A DNA stretch of 6,235 nt from Candidatus Aegiribacteria sp. Lineage in GTDB: Bacteria; Fermentibacterota; Fermentibacteria; Fermentibacterales; JCC-6. The notes beneath the pieces were generated by a model, which saw nothing but the letters and a program-made list of their open reading frames with translations, had not been told where the DNA came from and did no database searches. This document shows, one piece after another, positions 5,637-6,235 of this stretch. The DNA lies in the NCBI GenBank assembly GCA_030642525.1, contig DAOWNO010000135.1, positions 1 through 6,235 on the forward strand, written 5' to 3'. Numbering within the stretch: position 1 is the first letter of the stretch; every line of letters begins with the position of its first letter. A program made the translations under genes and the position numbers.

Positions 5637-6235
5637 ATGAAACACCTGATAATCACAGTACTGATCCTTGCTGTGGCAACTGCTTTCTCCCAGAGAGATT
5701 CAGGGGAGGAATCAACTGCGGGCAGGATGCAGGTTGTTGGAGAAGAAGGCGTTATAGGCGAACTTCCACTGGAACATACCCAGGTGGAGATAACCATAAG
5801 CGGAAATCTCCAGCGGGCAACCGTCCGCCAGATTTATGGAAACCCATATGAAGAGCCTATAGAAGCTGTCTATACATTCCCTCTCCCTCAGAGTGGTGCG
5901 GTTGACAGAATGAACATGTGGATAGGTGACAGATTCATCGAGGGAAAAATCCATGAGAGGGATCTTGCGCGGCAGGTTTATGAGCAGGCGATTGCATCCG
6001 GTCAGACCGCAAGTTTGCTGGAACAGGAACGTCCGAACATTTTTACGCAAAGTGTTGGAAATATCCTTCCCGGTGACAGTATTGTAATTGAGATCAGTTA
6101 CGTGGCGCCGGTAGAGTACGATGATGGTGAATATGAGATTGTATTCCCGATGGTTGTGGGACCTAGATTTGTGCCGCCGGGCGGTTTTGTGCGAAGAATA
6201 TTTGATATGTATGAAGTTGCCACTTCTGTGGAAGA
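5637..6235 (+). CDS. Secreted VIT-domain protein (5' part; runs off the window)
   Basis: ATG 5637 follows GGAGG at 5623-5627 by 9 bases and opens a frame with no stop to the window end (199 complete codons). Residues 1-18 form a Sec signal peptide (MKHLIITVLILAVATAFS). Residues about 45-180 are a textbook VIT (vault/inter-alpha-trypsin) domain: LEHTQVEITISGNLQRATVR, YTFPLPQSGAVDRM at 79-92, IGDRFIEGKIHERD, YEQAIASGQTASLLEQERP at 115-133, NIFTQSVGNILPG, then FPMVVGPRFVP at 170-180. In this family a von Willebrand A domain with a MIDAS metal site usually follows, and proteins of this kind are exported and act in adhesion or surface assembly. The VWA part would lie beyond the window and cannot be confirmed. 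The gene starts 75 bases after the C25 peptidase on the same strand and may share its transcript. Confidence 0.88.
   Translation, partial: MKHLIITVLILAVATAFSQRDSGEESTAGRMQVVGEEGVIGELPLEHTQVEITISGNLQRATVRQIYGNPYEEPIEAVYTFPLPQSGAVDRMNMWIGDRFIEGKIHERDLARQVYEQAIASGQTASLLEQERPNIFTQSVGNILPGDSIVIEISYVAPVEYDDGEYEIVFPMVVGPRFVPPGGFVRRIFDMYEVATSVE

Noticed and set aside
1..6235. Second copy of the selC 3' end as an attachment-site repeat
   Set aside because: No matching segment was seen elsewhere in the window; it could only lie outside.

Overview
This window reads as bacterial chromosome from a Gram-negative-like lineage of the FCB group or a related candidate phylum (Fermentibacteria-, Latescibacteria- or Eisenbacteria-like). 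That placement is inference. It rests on a secreted gingipain-type (C25) peptidase ending in a FlgD/Por-like beta-sandwich tail, a secreted VIT-domain protein beside it, Shine-Dalgarno-led genes that use TTG or GTG starts, and a selenocysteine tRNA. No marker here fixes the phylum.

Left part (1-760). An A/T-rich leader carries two copies of a 13-bp palindrome, AACAGC-N-GCTGTT, placed on either side of a good sigma70-type promoter. The promoter drives a 99-codon reading frame that looks like the N-terminal core-binding (SAM-like) domain of an integron-integrase-type tyrosine recombinase. In another frame follows a piece of the catalytic domain, with GKGDKDR and a V-x-LP-x-ALER motif. The middle of the recombinase is missing. 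The catalytic piece stops about 10 bases from the 3' CCA end of a tRNA-Sec gene (selC) on the opposite strand. This is a decayed integrase lying against a tRNA gene that is a classic integration site.

Middle (761-3417, minus strand). An alpha-glucan (glycogen/maltodextrin-type) phosphorylase of family GT35 is transcribed toward selC, with 95 bases between them. It looks intact and should release glucose-1-phosphate from storage glucan in the cytoplasm.

Right part (3418-6235, plus strand). A 101-base divergent spacer with a perfect 13-bp palindrome separates the phosphorylase from a 680-residue exported C25 peptidase. The spacer to the next gene is 75 bases. That gene encodes a secreted protein with a VIT domain and runs off the window end. 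The two exported proteins may be co-transcribed and act at the cell surface, but their functional link is not shown.

No CRISPR array, insertion sequence, rRNA or convincing rho-independent terminator was seen. I found no clear new multi-gene system. The most unusual spot is the integrase remnant, its palindromic control region and selC.
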